Part shown: positions 51,857 to 61,597 of the stretch, one piece after another
How the letters are laid out: every line of letters begins with the position of its first letter
Position numbering within the stretch: the stretch's first letter is position 1
Source of the DNA: Pseudarthrobacter sp. IC2-21
GTDB lineage: Bacteria > Actinomycetota > Actinomycetes > Actinomycetales > Micrococcaceae
Assembly: GCF_034048115.1 (NCBI RefSeq)
Contig: NZ_CP139145.1
Location: forward strand, 1,922,001 to 1,986,000
DNA: 64,000 bases
Reading direction: 5' to 3'
Translations under genes and position numbers: made by a program
The notes under the pieces: generated by a model
The model's database searches: none
What the model saw: the letters and a program-made list of their open reading frames with translations, nothing else
What the model was told of the DNA's origin: nothing

Positions 51857-52402
51857 ATGGCCGGCAAGGCGCCATTCCGGTGGCGGGGCCCTTTGCTGAA
51901 TGTCACCATCTACCTGGACGTCGACGGCGTTGTGTGCCCGTTCGGAGCGACCGGCACCACACCGTGGGGTACAGCCTGGAGAGTCGCGAACGCAGGCCTG
52001 CTGGAGGTGGCCTATGCCGCGGAGCTGGTTGACGGGCTGAACAGCCTCGCCCGCGTTCCGGGCGTCCGCTGTGTCTGGCTGACCAGCTGGGAGGACATGG
52101 CTCCCCGGTACCTCTGCCCCGCCATTGGACTGGCCGGCAGCCGTTGGCCCTGGCTCACAGCCGGAGATGCCGGGCCGGGGGAGGGCTGGTGGAAACTTGC
52201 CGCCCTCCAGGAGGATGTCGCCAAGACCTCACCGCACGGGATCGTATGGATAGACGACCAACTCAATTATGAGCAGGAGGCCCAGGCATGGGCGGCCATC
52301 CTGGGGGCACGGATCCTTGCCATCTCACCGGATCCGCGCCGCGGAATTTCACCTGCCCAGCTCGCCGCGGTCAGCTCCTTCGTCGCGGAGCCCGTGTTTT
52401 GA
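51857..52402 (+). CDS. HAD-like domain protein
   Basis: This 181-residue protein has a HAD motif I-like strand (VTIYLDVDGVVCPFG), a second motif region VWLTSWEDMAPRYL, and GIVWIDDQLNYEQEAQAW as a possible motif IV. It resembles HAD domains of nucleic-acid-repair-related proteins, but the reaction is unknown. The start is uncertain: ATG 51857 is used, TTG 51893 just before the conserved core is possible, and an earlier ATG at 51788 would lie in the terminator stem. Confidence 0.6.
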   Translation: MAGKAPFRWRGPLLNVTIYLDVDGVVCPFGATGTTPWGTAWRVANAGLLEVAYAAELVDGLNSLARVPGVRCVWLTSWEDMAPRYLCPAIGLAGSRWPWLTAGDAGPGEGWWKLAALQEDVAKTSPHGIVWIDDQLNYEQEAQAWAAILGARILAISPDPRRGISPAQLAAVSSFVAEPVF

Positions 52403-52466
52403 CACTATGCCCCGGGCGCGTACGATCGATAAGGTTTCAAGCCGGTCCATGAACGGCGCAGCCCAT

Positions 52467-52488
52467 TCCGCGTGAACTTCACGTGAAT
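52467..52488 (-). promoter_or_regulatory. PHO-box-like direct repeat before the phosphate transporter gene
   Basis: On the minus strand ATTCACGTGAA and GTTCACGCGGA form two adjacent 11-nt units, the length and GTTCAC core of actinobacterial PhoP boxes. A further partial unit (GTTCATGGACC) lies at 52444-52454. The site is 68 bases upstream of the transporter start. The second unit also contains the palindrome TTCACGTGAA. Confidence 0.4.
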
Positions 52489-52555
52489 TATGCTGTGCAG
52501 GGCAGGCGGGGTTTTAAGGGACTGCCGAACGTCGACTCTGCAGATTGGGCAACAG

Positions 52556-53769
<1,214 letters not shown>

Positions 53770-53773
<4 letters not shown>

Positions 53774-53991
53774 AGTGGTTGGAACTCCTGACGGTGGGCG
53801 GCGCAACGCTCGTGGCCGCCGTGACCGTGGTGGTCCTCTATTCGCTGGGCGTCCGGCTGACGGCCATCGCCGGGGACACCGGTCAGGCATCACCGCGCAG
53901 TATGCGCCTCTTTGCCAACATCTGTTTTGGCCTTTGCGGTGTCGCCGTGCTGTTCGGGCTGTACCTGATCATCCCGTACTTCAGCGGCTAG
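53770..53991 (+). CDS. Small two-helix membrane protein, Pit partner
   Basis: This 73-residue protein has two predicted membrane helices (about 8-30, TVGGATLVAAVTVVVLYSLGV, and about 47-70, LFANICFGLCGVAVLFGLYLI). Its start overlaps the Pit stop (ATGA), so the two are made together. Genes like it follow pit in related actinobacteria, which suggests an accessory or regulatory role, but nothing in the sequence proves it. Confidence 0.75.
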
Positions 53992-54033
53992 ATTTCCCTT
54001 ACCGCTTTGCGGCACCACGGCTACGCTGGGTCC

Positions 54034-54594
54034 ATGCCAAGGATCCAGTATTTTGTCGCGGCCTCCCTCGACGGCTTCATCGCCACAGCCAAGGATGACC
54101 TCACCTGGCTGCTGGAATTTGACGGCTTCGAGGGCGGCAAGGAGAGCTACGAGTCCTTTATGGACGGGGTCGGCTGCATTGTGATGGGTGGCGGCACGTT
54201 CACCTGGCTGATGGAGCATGAGCCCGGCAACTGGCCCTACAGCGGCACCCCCTGCTACATCTTCACCCACCACGAGTTCACGGCCCCGCCGGGTGCGGAT
54301 GTGACGTTCGTCCGCGGCCCGGTGGACGAGTTCATCCCGGACTTCATGGCGGACGCCGGCTCAAAGAATGTGTGGGTGGTGGGTGGCGGCAACCTCGCCG
54401 CGCAGTTCGCCGCCGCCGGGAGGCTTGATGACATCATCCTGTCCGTTATCCCCGTAGTGCTGGGTGACGGGAAGCGCCTGCTTCCGGTGGAGGGCCCGAC
54501 GCCGCCGCTGGAGTTGACGGCGTCCCGCACCTTGGGCAGGGGCATTGTGGAGCTCCGCTACAGTTTCGGATCCCCGGAGCGGTCAGGGCCCTGA
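54034..54594 (+). CDS. RibD C-terminal/dihydrofolate reductase-like protein
   Basis: This 186-residue RibD_C-fold protein has RIQYFVAASLDGFIATAKDD at the front, DGVGCIVMGGGTFTWL in the middle, and NVWVVGGGNLAAQFAAAGRLDDIILSVIPVVLGDGKRLL at the NADPH-binding region. The physiological substrate is unknown. TACGCT lies 6 bases before the ATG at 54034, as in other predicted leaderless genes here. Its end overlaps the converging thioesterase gene by 12 bases. It is distantly related to the protein at 12091. Confidence 0.83.
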   Translation: MPRIQYFVAASLDGFIATAKDDLTWLLEFDGFEGGKESYESFMDGVGCIVMGGGTFTWLMEHEPGNWPYSGTPCYIFTHHEFTAPPGADVTFVRGPVDEFIPDFMADAGSKNVWVVGGGNLAAQFAAAGRLDDIILSVIPVVLGDGKRLLPVEGPTPPLELTASRTLGRGIVELRYSFGSPERSGP

Positions 54595-55056
54595 CGGGGC
54601 GTTCTCCCGCAGCATGTTGGTGATGCGCGCGGTCGAAAGGCGCCGGCCCTGTTCGTCGGTCATCACAATCTCATGGGTTGTCAGTGTTCGGCCCAGGTGG
54701 ATGGCGGTGCAGGTCCCGGTGACAGTGCCGGCGGCAATCGCGCGGTGGTGAGTGGCGCTGACCTCGATGCCGAGAGCATGCCGGCCGGCTCCCGCGTGCA
54801 TTCCGGCAGCGAAGGAACCCAGCGTTTCGGCGAGGACCACGTGGGCTCCGCCGTGCAGGATGCCTGCCACCTGTGTGTTGCCCTCCACCGGCATGGTGGC
54901 CACCGACCGTTCCGGGCTCATCTCCAGGAAGTGGATCCCCATCTTGACCACCAGGGCGCCGATGCCCAGTGCGCCAAGCCACTCATGAAGATGCTCCGGG
55001 ATACCGGCTGTGACTAATTCCTCAGTGAAGGGGCCGGGCGTGAAATTGTCCATCAT
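54583..55056 (-). CDS. PaaI-type hotdog thioesterase
   Basis: This 157-residue hotdog-fold protein carries the HGG motif (VAGILHGGAHVVLAETLGSFA) and GIEVSATHHRAIAAGTVTGT, typical of PaaI-like acyl-CoA thioesterases. It probably hydrolyses an aromatic or aliphatic acyl-CoA. The start is one of two adjacent ATGs (55056 or 55053), 20 bases from the divergent polA start. The 3' end overlaps the converging reductase gene by 12 bases. Confidence 0.83.
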   Translation of the reverse strand: MMDNFTPGPFTEELVTAGIPEHLHEWLGALGIGALVVKMGIHFLEMSPERSVATMPVEGNTQVAGILHGGAHVVLAETLGSFAAGMHAGAGRHALGIEVSATHHRAIAAGTVTGTCTAIHLGRTLTTHEIVMTDEQGRRLSTARITNMLRENAPSGP

Positions 55057-55062
55057 GGGAAC

Positions 55063-55068
55063 TAGGCT
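55063..55068 (+). promoter_or_regulatory. -10-like hexamer, leaderless polA
   Basis: TAGGCT ends 7 bases before the GTG start of polA, with no Shine-Dalgarno sequence. The same hexamer and spacing precede yciO and the GNAT gene at 57965. Confidence 0.45.
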
Positions 55069-55075
55069 GGCACCT

Positions 55076-57895
55076 GTGAGTGAAACTACCAAACCGGCCC
55101 CCTTCCCTTCTGAAACCTCTGTGCTCGACGCCGACGCTGCCCTGCAGGACATCAGCGTTGCGCCGTCCGCCGGGGGCCGCGTTTCCGCCACCGAAGCTCC
55201 CGTGATCCCCCTGACCGACCAGCCGCGACTGCTGGTGCTGGACGGGCATTCGATGGCCTTCCGGGCCTTCTTCGCCCTGCCGGCGGACAAGTTCTCCACC
55301 GCCAATGGCCAGCACACCAACGCCATCCACGGCTTTACGTCCATGCTGATCAACCTGATCAAGGAACAGAAGCCCACGCACGTCGCCGTCGCCTTCGATG
55401 TCTCGGATGACACCACTCACCGCAAGGCCGAATACAGCGAGTACAAGGGCGGCCGCAACGAAACCCCGCGGGAGATGAGCGGCCAGATCGACCTGATCGA
55501 CAAGGTCATGCAGGCCTGGGGCATCAAGACCATCAAGATGCCCGGCTATGAAGCTGACGACATCCTGGCGACCCTTGCCACGATGGGCGAAAAGGCCGGC
55601 TACGAAGTGCTCCTCGTCTCGGGCGACCGCGATGCTTTCCAGCTGATCACCGAGAACGTTTTTGTGCTGTACCCGCGGAAGGGCGTCAGTGACATCCCAC
55701 GCATGGATGCCGCGGCCATCCAGGAAAAATACTTTGTCACCCCGCCCCAGTACTCGGACCTCGCTGCCCTGGTGGGGGAGTCTTCGGACAACCTTCCCGG
55801 GGTTCCCGGCGTCGGGCCCAAAACTGCGGCCAAGTGGATCAATCTGTACGGCGGCCTCGAAGGTGTCCTGGAACATCTGGATGCCATCGGCGGCAAGGTG
55901 GGCGACGCCCTTCGGGCGAACATTGAGGACGTCAAGCGCAACCGGCGGCTTAACAGGCTGCACACGGATCTTGAGCTTCCGGTGACGCTGGAGGACCTGG
56001 CCGACCCGCGGCCGGACGAGGCCGCCCTTGAGCAGCTGTTCGACGAGCTCGAATTCAAGACCATCCGCGCCCGGCTGTTTGCCCTCTACGGCAGCGAAGA
56101 CCTGGAACCGGCCGAACGCGAAAGTGTGGACATCCCGGACTACGCGGCGCCGTCGAACGCCGCCGAGCTGGCGGCCTTCCTCGGCGCCGCGGCAGGGGAG
56201 CGCTCCGCGGTCGCCGTCGACCTCGTGCCCGGCAGGATCGGCGAGGATGCCGCGGCGATCGCCATTGTCCGGGGCCACGCGGGTGTTTACATCGATCTGG
56301 CGGCCCAGGACGCCGAATCCGAAAACGTCCTGGCGGACTGGCTGCGGGACCCGGCCGCCCCGAAGGTGATGCACGGCTACAAAGCGGCCCTGAAGGCCCT
56401 CTCCAGCCGTGGCATGGGCCTGGAAGGCGTGGTGGATGACACCTCCATCTCCGGGTATCTCATCCAGCCTGACCGCCGGACGTACGAATTGGCCGAACTG
56501 GCCCAGCACCACCTCAACGTCAGCATCTCCGCGGAGACGTCCAAGGCGGGCCAGCTTGAGCTGGCGTTCGACGGCGACGATGCTGCCGCCGCCGACGCCC
56601 TGGTTCATGTGGCGGCGGTTGTGCAGGCACTGAGCCGGTACTTCGAATCGGAACTGATAGAACGTAAGGCCGGGGATCTGCTGACCACGCTGGAGCTGCC
56701 GGTCAGCCGTGTCCTGGCCGAGATGGAAACAGCCGGCATCGCCGTCGACATGCAGCGCATGGACGAGCAGCTCGCTGATCTGGCCAAGGTGATCGACAAC
56801 GCCCAGGAGCTGGCCTTCGCCGCGATCGGCCATGAGGTCAACCTCGGGTCGCCCAAGCAGCTGCAGACCGTCCTCTTCGACGAGCTGCAGCTACCCAAAA
56901 CCAAAAAGATCAAGTCCGGATACACCACCGACGCCGCCTCCCTGAAGGGCCTGCTGGAGAAGACCGGCCACGAATTCCTGGTCCAGCTGATGGCGCACCG
57001 CGAATCCTCCAAACTCCGCCAAATGCTCGAGTCGTTGAAGAAGTCGGTCGCCGAAGACGGCCGGATCCACACCACCTATGCGCAGAACGTCGCGGCGACG
57101 GGCCGGATCTCCTCGAATAACCCCAACCTGCAGAACATCCCCATCCGCAGCGAGGAAGGCCGCCGGGTCCGGGGCATCTTTGTGGTCAGTGAGGGCTATG
57201 ACTGCCTGCTGTCCGCCGACTACTCCCAGATCGAAATGCGCATCATGGCGCACCTTTCCGGTGATGAAGGCCTGATCCAGGCGTACCGGGACGGCGAAGA
57301 CCTCCACCGTTTTGTCGGCTCGAACATCTTCCATGTGCCCACGGACCAGGTCACCAGTGCCATGCGCTCCAAGGTCAAGGCCATGTCCTACGGGCTTGCC
57401 TACGGCTTGACGTCCTTCGGGCTCTCCAAGCAGCTGGAAATCTCCGTGGACGAGGCCCGCACCCTCATGAAGGACTACTTCGACCGTTTCGGCGCCGTGC
57501 GTGACTACCTCCGCGGTGTGGTGGACCAGGCCCGTATTGACGGGTACACGGCCACCATCGAAGGGCGGCGCCGCTACCTCCCGGACCTCACCAGCACGGA
57601 TCGGCAGCTGCGGGAAAATGCTGAGCGCATTGCCCTGAACTCTCCGATCCAGGGGTCCGCCGCGGACATCATCAAGCGGGCCATGCTGGGCGTGCAGGCT
57701 GAACTGGCCGCCCGGGGCCTCACCTCGCGGATGCTCCTGCAGGTCCACGATGAACTGGTCCTGGAAGTCGCACCCGGAGAACGGGACGCGGTGGAGAAGC
57801 TCGTCACCGAACAGATGGGATCGGCCGCGGACCTCAGCGTCCCGCTGGACGTCCAGATCGGCGTCGGACCCAGCTGGTACGACGCCGGGCATTAG
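55076..57895 (+). CDS. polA: DNA polymerase I
   Basis: This 939-residue family A polymerase has an N-terminal 5' nuclease (LLVLDGHSMAFRAFFALP, GYEADDILATLA, LLVSGDRDAFQLI, DNLPGVPGVGPKTAAKWI) and a middle domain of the 3'-5' exonuclease fold. The catalytic acids are lost there: the DxE position reads VAVDLVPG. The polymerase has motif A LSADYSQIEMRIMAHL, motif B RSKVKAMSYGLAYGLTSFGL and motif C LQVHDELVLEV. Proofreading is therefore probably absent, as in mycobacterial PolA. GTG 55076 follows TAGGCT by 7 bases; an in-frame ATG at 55055 is an alternative. Confidence 0.96.
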   Translation: MSETTKPAPFPSETSVLDADAALQDISVAPSAGGRVSATEAPVIPLTDQPRLLVLDGHSMAFRAFFALPADKFSTANGQHTNAIHGFTSMLINLIKEQKPTHVAVAFDVSDDTTHRKAEYSEYKGGRNETPREMSGQIDLIDKVMQAWGIKTIKMPGYEADDILATLATMGEKAGYEVLLVSGDRDAFQLITENVFVLYPRKGVSDIPRMDAAAIQEKYFVTPPQYSDLAALVGESSDNLPGVPGVGPKTAAKWINLYGGLEGVLEHLDAIGGKVGDALRANIEDVKRNRRLNRLHTDLELPVTLEDLADPRPDEAALEQLFDELEFKTIRARLFALYGSEDLEPAERESVDIPDYAAPSNAAELAAFLGAAAGERSAVAVDLVPGRIGEDAAAIAIVRGHAGVYIDLAAQDAESENVLADWLRDPAAPKVMHGYKAALKALSSRGMGLEGVVDDTSISGYLIQPDRRTYELAELAQHHLNVSISAETSKAGQLELAFDGDDAAAADALVHVAAVVQALSRYFESELIERKAGDLLTTLELPVSRVLAEMETAGIAVDMQRMDEQLADLAKVIDNAQELAFAAIGHEVNLGSPKQLQTVLFDELQLPKTKKIKSGYTTDAASLKGLLEKTGHEFLVQLMAHRESSKLRQMLESLKKSVAEDGRIHTTYAQNVAATGRISSNNPNLQNIPIRSEEGRRVRGIFVVSEGYDCLLSADYSQIEMRIMAHLSGDEGLIQAYRDGEDLHRFVGSNIFHVPTDQVTSAMRSKVKAMSYGLAYGLTSFGLSKQLEISVDEARTLMKDYFDRFGAVRDYLRGVVDQARIDGYTATIEGRRRYLPDLTSTDRQLRENAERIALNSPIQGSAADIIKRAMLGVQAELAARGLTSRMLLQVHDELVLEVAPGERDAVEKLVTEQMGSAADLSVPLDVQIGVGPSWYDAGH

Positions 57896-57964
57896 GCTAT
57901 CCGCCCGCGTGGCCGGCGTGTTCGTGCTGGCCAGCGGCCGGAGTGATTGGTTAGGCTCGGCGTT

Positions 57965-59263
57965 GTGGCTGAACTGAGTGATGACTACGAAATCCGGCGT
58001 TTCCCCGCCGCTGTCGACGGGGAACCCGGTTATCCGGAAGCGGAAAGCTGGGTCAAGGCCGTCTCGTTCGGCTTTCACGAATCCACCCGGACACCCGAAC
58101 ACGTCGCCAAGTCACTGCAGACCTACCGTGCCGATCGGAGGATCTTTACCGGGGCCTACCAAACCCGTGAGGTGGCGCCCGGATCCTTCCCCGCGGAGGT
58201 CCCAGTCGCAACCTTCGGCACCATGCGGAAGACCCTGAACATCGGCTTCGGCAGGATGCTGGAAACCCAGCTGGTCACTGCGGTGACCGTACGGACCTCC
58301 CATCGGCGCCGCGGACTGCTGCGGCGCATGATGTCGGAGGACCTTGCCCTGGCCAAGGCTGACGGCGTGGCGATGGCTGCCCTGACGGCCTCGGAGGGGT
58401 CCATCTACGGGCGCTTCGGTTATGGGGTGGCCAGCTTCGAACGGACCGTCACGGTGGACACCTCGGCCCGGTTCAGCCTCGTCCACCAGGCCGTTGGCCG
58501 GGTGGACGTTGCCGAGCCCAAAGTCCTCCTCGACGTGGCGCCGGAAGTTTTCGCCCGCGTGCACCGCCTGACGCCCGGGTCCGTGGACCGCCAGGAGTGG
58601 TACCGCCAGTTGGCGTCAGGCTCCCTTGGCCGCGACGGCAAAGAGGACCCGGCCGTCAAGGTGGCCCTGCACTACGGTCCGGACGGGGGCGTGGACGGCT
58701 ACGTGTCCTACAAGTTCCTGGGCTGGGAGACGGAACCCCACACGATGCACGTGGTGGATCTGGTGGCGGCCACCCACGAGGCCTACCTGGAACTCTGGCA
58801 GTTCCTTGCCGCCATCGATCTGATCGAACGGATCACCTGGGAGGAAGCGCCGCTGGATGACCCCCTTACCTGGGCACTGGCCGATCCCCGCTGCATCGAC
58901 TCATCGGACAGCAGGGACATGCTCTGGCTCCGCATCCTGGACGTGGTTCCGGCCCTTCAGGCGCGGCATTATCCGGTGGACGGCCGGCTGGTGCTGGAAG
59001 TCCTCGACCCCCTCGGCCTCACGGCCGGGACGTTTGCCCTCGCAGTCAGCGGCGGTAAGGCCGCCGTCGAACGCGTCGGACCGGAGGCGGATCCGGACCT
59101 CACACTGGATGTCTCCGCGCTGTCATCAATTTATCTGGGTGCGGTCTGCCCGGTGACGCTGACGGCAGCAGGGCGGATCCGTGAACACAGGCAGGGCGCG
59201 GCGCTTCGGGCCCGCGGGTTGTTCGCCGTTGAGCGCGCCGCCCATTGCCTGACCCACTTCTAG
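57965..59263 (+). CDS. Eis-like GNAT N-acetyltransferase
   Basis: This 432-residue protein resembles Eis family acetyltransferases: two GNAT domains followed by a sterol-carrier-protein-like C-terminal domain. The acetyl-CoA site includes VTAVTVRTSHRRRGLLRRMM, and the family-typical GSIYGRFGYGVASFERTVTV follows. The end contains LTLDVSALSSIYLGA. Eis enzymes acetylate amines such as aminoglycosides or lysine side chains; the substrate here is unknown. GTG 57965 follows TAGGCT by 7 bases. It lies between polA and rpsA, a common order in Arthrobacter-type genomes. Confidence 0.83.
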   Translation: MAELSDDYEIRRFPAAVDGEPGYPEAESWVKAVSFGFHESTRTPEHVAKSLQTYRADRRIFTGAYQTREVAPGSFPAEVPVATFGTMRKTLNIGFGRMLETQLVTAVTVRTSHRRRGLLRRMMSEDLALAKADGVAMAALTASEGSIYGRFGYGVASFERTVTVDTSARFSLVHQAVGRVDVAEPKVLLDVAPEVFARVHRLTPGSVDRQEWYRQLASGSLGRDGKEDPAVKVALHYGPDGGVDGYVSYKFLGWETEPHTMHVVDLVAATHEAYLELWQFLAAIDLIERITWEEAPLDDPLTWALADPRCIDSSDSRDMLWLRILDVVPALQARHYPVDGRLVLEVLDPLGLTAGTFALAVSGGKAAVERVGPEADPDLTLDVSALSSIYLGAVCPVTLTAAGRIREHRQGAALRARGLFAVERAAHCLTHF

Positions 59264-59301
59264 GCCCCCCGGGGCGTCCTCTTGCCCTGACAGGCCGCGC
59301 T

Positions 59302-59331
59302 TTGACCCGTGTTGGCCGCTGCGACTAGAAT
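59302..59331 (+). promoter_or_regulatory. Primary sigma factor promoter of rpsA
   Basis: TTGACC (59302-59307) and TAGAAT (59326-59331) are separated by 18 bases and lie about 170 bases upstream of rpsA. Both hexamers are close to the consensus of the housekeeping sigma factor. Confidence 0.65.
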
Positions 59332-59399
59332 AAGTGGGCGCGTACTACGTGCACGTTCTCTGCATTTGTTAAACACCAATCCACAAAATCAGGATGACC

Positions 59400-59473
59400 C
59401 GGCGGATCTCCACGATCCGCCGCCACCTGTGCCTGCGTTCCATAATGCGGGTGCAGTGGTTGGCCTGACCAAC
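59400..59473 (+). other. Structured 5' leader of rpsA
   Basis: The roughly 165-base leader holds a 9-bp hairpin (CGGCGGATC 59400-59408 with GATCCGCCG 59414-59422) and a weaker one (GTTGG 59459-59463 with CCAAC 59469-59473). Autoregulation by S1 through its own leader is known in E. coli, but a similar role here is only an inference. Confidence 0.35.
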
Positions 59474-59501
59474 TAACTATCCACAACGGAGCCCCTACTA
59501 C

Positions 59502-60980
59502 ATGACCATCACCTCCACCGAGAAGCCCGGTACCCCCGTAGTCGCGATTAACGACATCGGTACCGCTGAGGACTTCCTCGCAGCAGTCGACGCCACCATC
59601 AAGTACTTCAACGACGGAGATCTCGTCGAAGGTACCGTCGTCAAGGTCGACCGCGATGAAGTTCTGCTCGACATCGGTTACAAGACCGAAGGTGTCATCC
59701 CCTCCCGCGAGCTGTCCATCAAGCACGACGTTGATCCCGGAGACGTTGTCTCCGTTGGCGATCAGGTCGAAGCCCTGGTGCTCACCAAGGAAGACAAAGA
59801 AGGCCGCCTGATCCTCTCCAAGAAGCGTGCTCAGTACGAGCGTGCCTGGGGCGATATCGAGAAGGTCAAGGAAGAAGACGGTGTTGTCACCGGTACCGTC
59901 ATCGAGGTTGTCAAGGGTGGTCTTATCCTCGACATCGGTCTGCGCGGCTTCCTGCCCGCATCCCTCGTCGAGATGCGCCGTGTGCGCGACCTGGCTCCGT
60001 ACATCGGTCAGCAGATCGAAGCCAAGATCATCGAGCTGGACAAGAACCGCAACAACGTGGTCCTGTCCCGCCGTGCCTGGCTCGAGCAGACCCAGTCCGA
60101 GGTCCGCTCCACGTTCCTCAACAAGCTGGAAAAGGGCCAGGTCCGTCCCGGCGTCGTTTCCTCCATCGTCAACTTCGGTGCCTTCGTGGACCTGGGCGGC
60201 GTAGACGGCCTCGTTCACGTTTCCGAGCTGTCCTGGAAGCACATCGACCACCCGTCCGAGGTTGTCGAAGTTGGCCAGGAAGTCACCGTCGAGGTTCTCG
60301 AGGTCGACCTGGACCGCGAGCGCGTTTCCCTGTCGCTCAAGGCTACGCAGGAAGATCCGTGGCAGACCTTCGCCCGCACCCACGCCCTGGGCCAGGTTGT
60401 TCCGGGTAAGGTCACCAAGCTGGTTCCGTTCGGTGCGTTCGTTCGCGTCGAAGACGGCATCGAAGGCCTGGTCCACATCTCCGAGCTGGCTGTCCGCCAC
60501 GTTGAACTGGCCGAGCAGGTTGTCTCCGTTGGCGACGAGCTGTTCGTCAAGGTCATCGACATCGATCTGGAACGCCGCCGCATCTCGCTCTCCCTCAAGC
60601 AGGCCAACGAGGGCGTCGACGCCGACAGCACCGAATTCGATCCGGCTCTCTACGGCATGGCCGCTGAGTACGACGAAGAGGGTAACTACAAGTACCCGGA
60701 GGGCTTCGATCCGGAGTCCAACGAGTGGCTTGAAGGCTACGAGAACCAGCGCGCCGCCTGGGAGCAGCAGTACGCTGATGCCCAGACCAAGTGGGAAGCA
60801 CACAAGAAGCAGGTTGCTCAGCACGCTGCCGACGACGCTGCAGCTGCAACGTCCGGTGACAGCGATTCCGGCACCACCAGCTACTCCTCGGAGCCCGCTG
60901 CTGAGTCCAACGCCGGTGCAGGCACCCTTGCATCCGACGAGGCTCTCGCCGCTCTGCGCGAGAAGCTGACCGGCAACTAA
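59502..60980 (+). CDS. rpsA: 30S ribosomal protein S1
   Basis: This 492-residue protein has four S1 RNA-binding domains (about residues 36-105, 123-188, 209-277 and 294-364). The third starts KGQVRPGVVSSIVNFGAFVDLGG and the fourth VVPGKVTKLVPFGAFVRVE. An acidic, Ala/Ser-rich tail of about 110 residues follows. Four domains, rather than six, is the actinobacterial form. It recruits mRNA to the 30S subunit. Codon use is noticeably biased toward C-ending codons, as expected for a highly expressed gene. ACGGAG lies 10 bases before the ATG. Confidence 0.97.
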   Translation: MTITSTEKPGTPVVAINDIGTAEDFLAAVDATIKYFNDGDLVEGTVVKVDRDEVLLDIGYKTEGVIPSRELSIKHDVDPGDVVSVGDQVEALVLTKEDKEGRLILSKKRAQYERAWGDIEKVKEEDGVVTGTVIEVVKGGLILDIGLRGFLPASLVEMRRVRDLAPYIGQQIEAKIIELDKNRNNVVLSRRAWLEQTQSEVRSTFLNKLEKGQVRPGVVSSIVNFGAFVDLGGVDGLVHVSELSWKHIDHPSEVVEVGQEVTVEVLEVDLDRERVSLSLKATQEDPWQTFARTHALGQVVPGKVTKLVPFGAFVRVEDGIEGLVHISELAVRHVELAEQVVSVGDELFVKVIDIDLERRRISLSLKQANEGVDADSTEFDPALYGMAAEYDEEGNYKYPEGFDPESNEWLEGYENQRAAWEQQYADAQTKWEAHKKQVAQHAADDAAAATSGDSDSGTTSYSSEPAAESNAGAGTLASDEALAALREKLTGN

Positions 60981-60988
60981 TTGCCACC

Positions 60989-61048
60989 GGCCCGGGACTT
61001 CCCGGGCCAACACCGCGGGCCCCTGCAATTGCAGGGGCCCGCGGTGTT
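60989..61048 (+). terminator. Double hairpin terminator after rpsA
   Basis: An 8-bp stem (60989-60996 with 61001-61008, loop ACTT) is followed at once by a perfect 40-bp palindrome (61009-61048, centred 61028/61029), then TTAACC. Both lie just past the rpsA stop and before the converging GNAT gene, so the second can work in both directions. Confidence 0.88.
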
Positions 61049-61096
61049 TAACCCCAGACGGTGTCTGACCTTGGGCGGCACCGGCCGGATCGCGCG

Positions 61097-61597
61097 TTAG
61101 AGGTCGACGGCGGCACTCACCGCGCCGCCGTCGTCGTCGTAAGTCAGTACCGCGCCCGCGGCAGTGAGCAGACGTTGAGCACCGGCATTCCCGGCCGTTG
61201 TATGCGCCACGATGCGCCGCAGGCCTGCGCGGCTGGCTTCTGCCAGGATCAGTTGGAGGGCAACAGTGCCGATGCGCTGGCCGCGGAAGCTCCGGCCCAG
61301 CCAAATGCCTGTCTCTGCGGTACCGGGGTCCACTGTCCGTTTCAGGCGGATTGAACCCGCGGGATCTCCACCGCACAACACAGCCCAGGTCTGTTCGCCC
61401 GCCGGTCCATCCAGCCCCTTCGCCGCCGCGCGGTGGTACGCCCGGAACCACTGCGCGCGCTCAGCGTTCCAGCCGGTTCCGGCGCCGAGCGGCGGGGTGA
61501 CTTCGTCCGCCGCCGCATCCCTTTGGGCGAGGTCCAGCAGCTTCTCCAGCAGGGGCTCATCCACGTCGGCCAGGTGGACTTCAGGGGAGCGGGACAT
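61097..61597 (-). CDS. GNAT family N-acetyltransferase
   Basis: This 166-residue single-domain acetyltransferase has the acetyl-CoA-binding pattern ETGIWLGRSFRGQRIGTVALQLILAEA and the later GLRRIVAHTTAGNAGAQRLLTAAGA. The closest wording is to the RimJ/RimL group, which acetylates protein or small-molecule amines; the substrate is unknown. Its start overlaps the yigZ-like gene end by 17 bases, so it is the second gene of a two-gene unit. It converges with rpsA across a strong terminator. Confidence 0.83.
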   Translation of the reverse strand: MSRSPEVHLADVDEPLLEKLLDLAQRDAAADEVTPPLGAGTGWNAERAQWFRAYHRAAAKGLDGPAGEQTWAVLCGGDPAGSIRLKRTVDPGTAETGIWLGRSFRGQRIGTVALQLILAEASRAGLRRIVAHTTAGNAGAQRLLTAAGAVLTYDDDGGAVSAAVDL

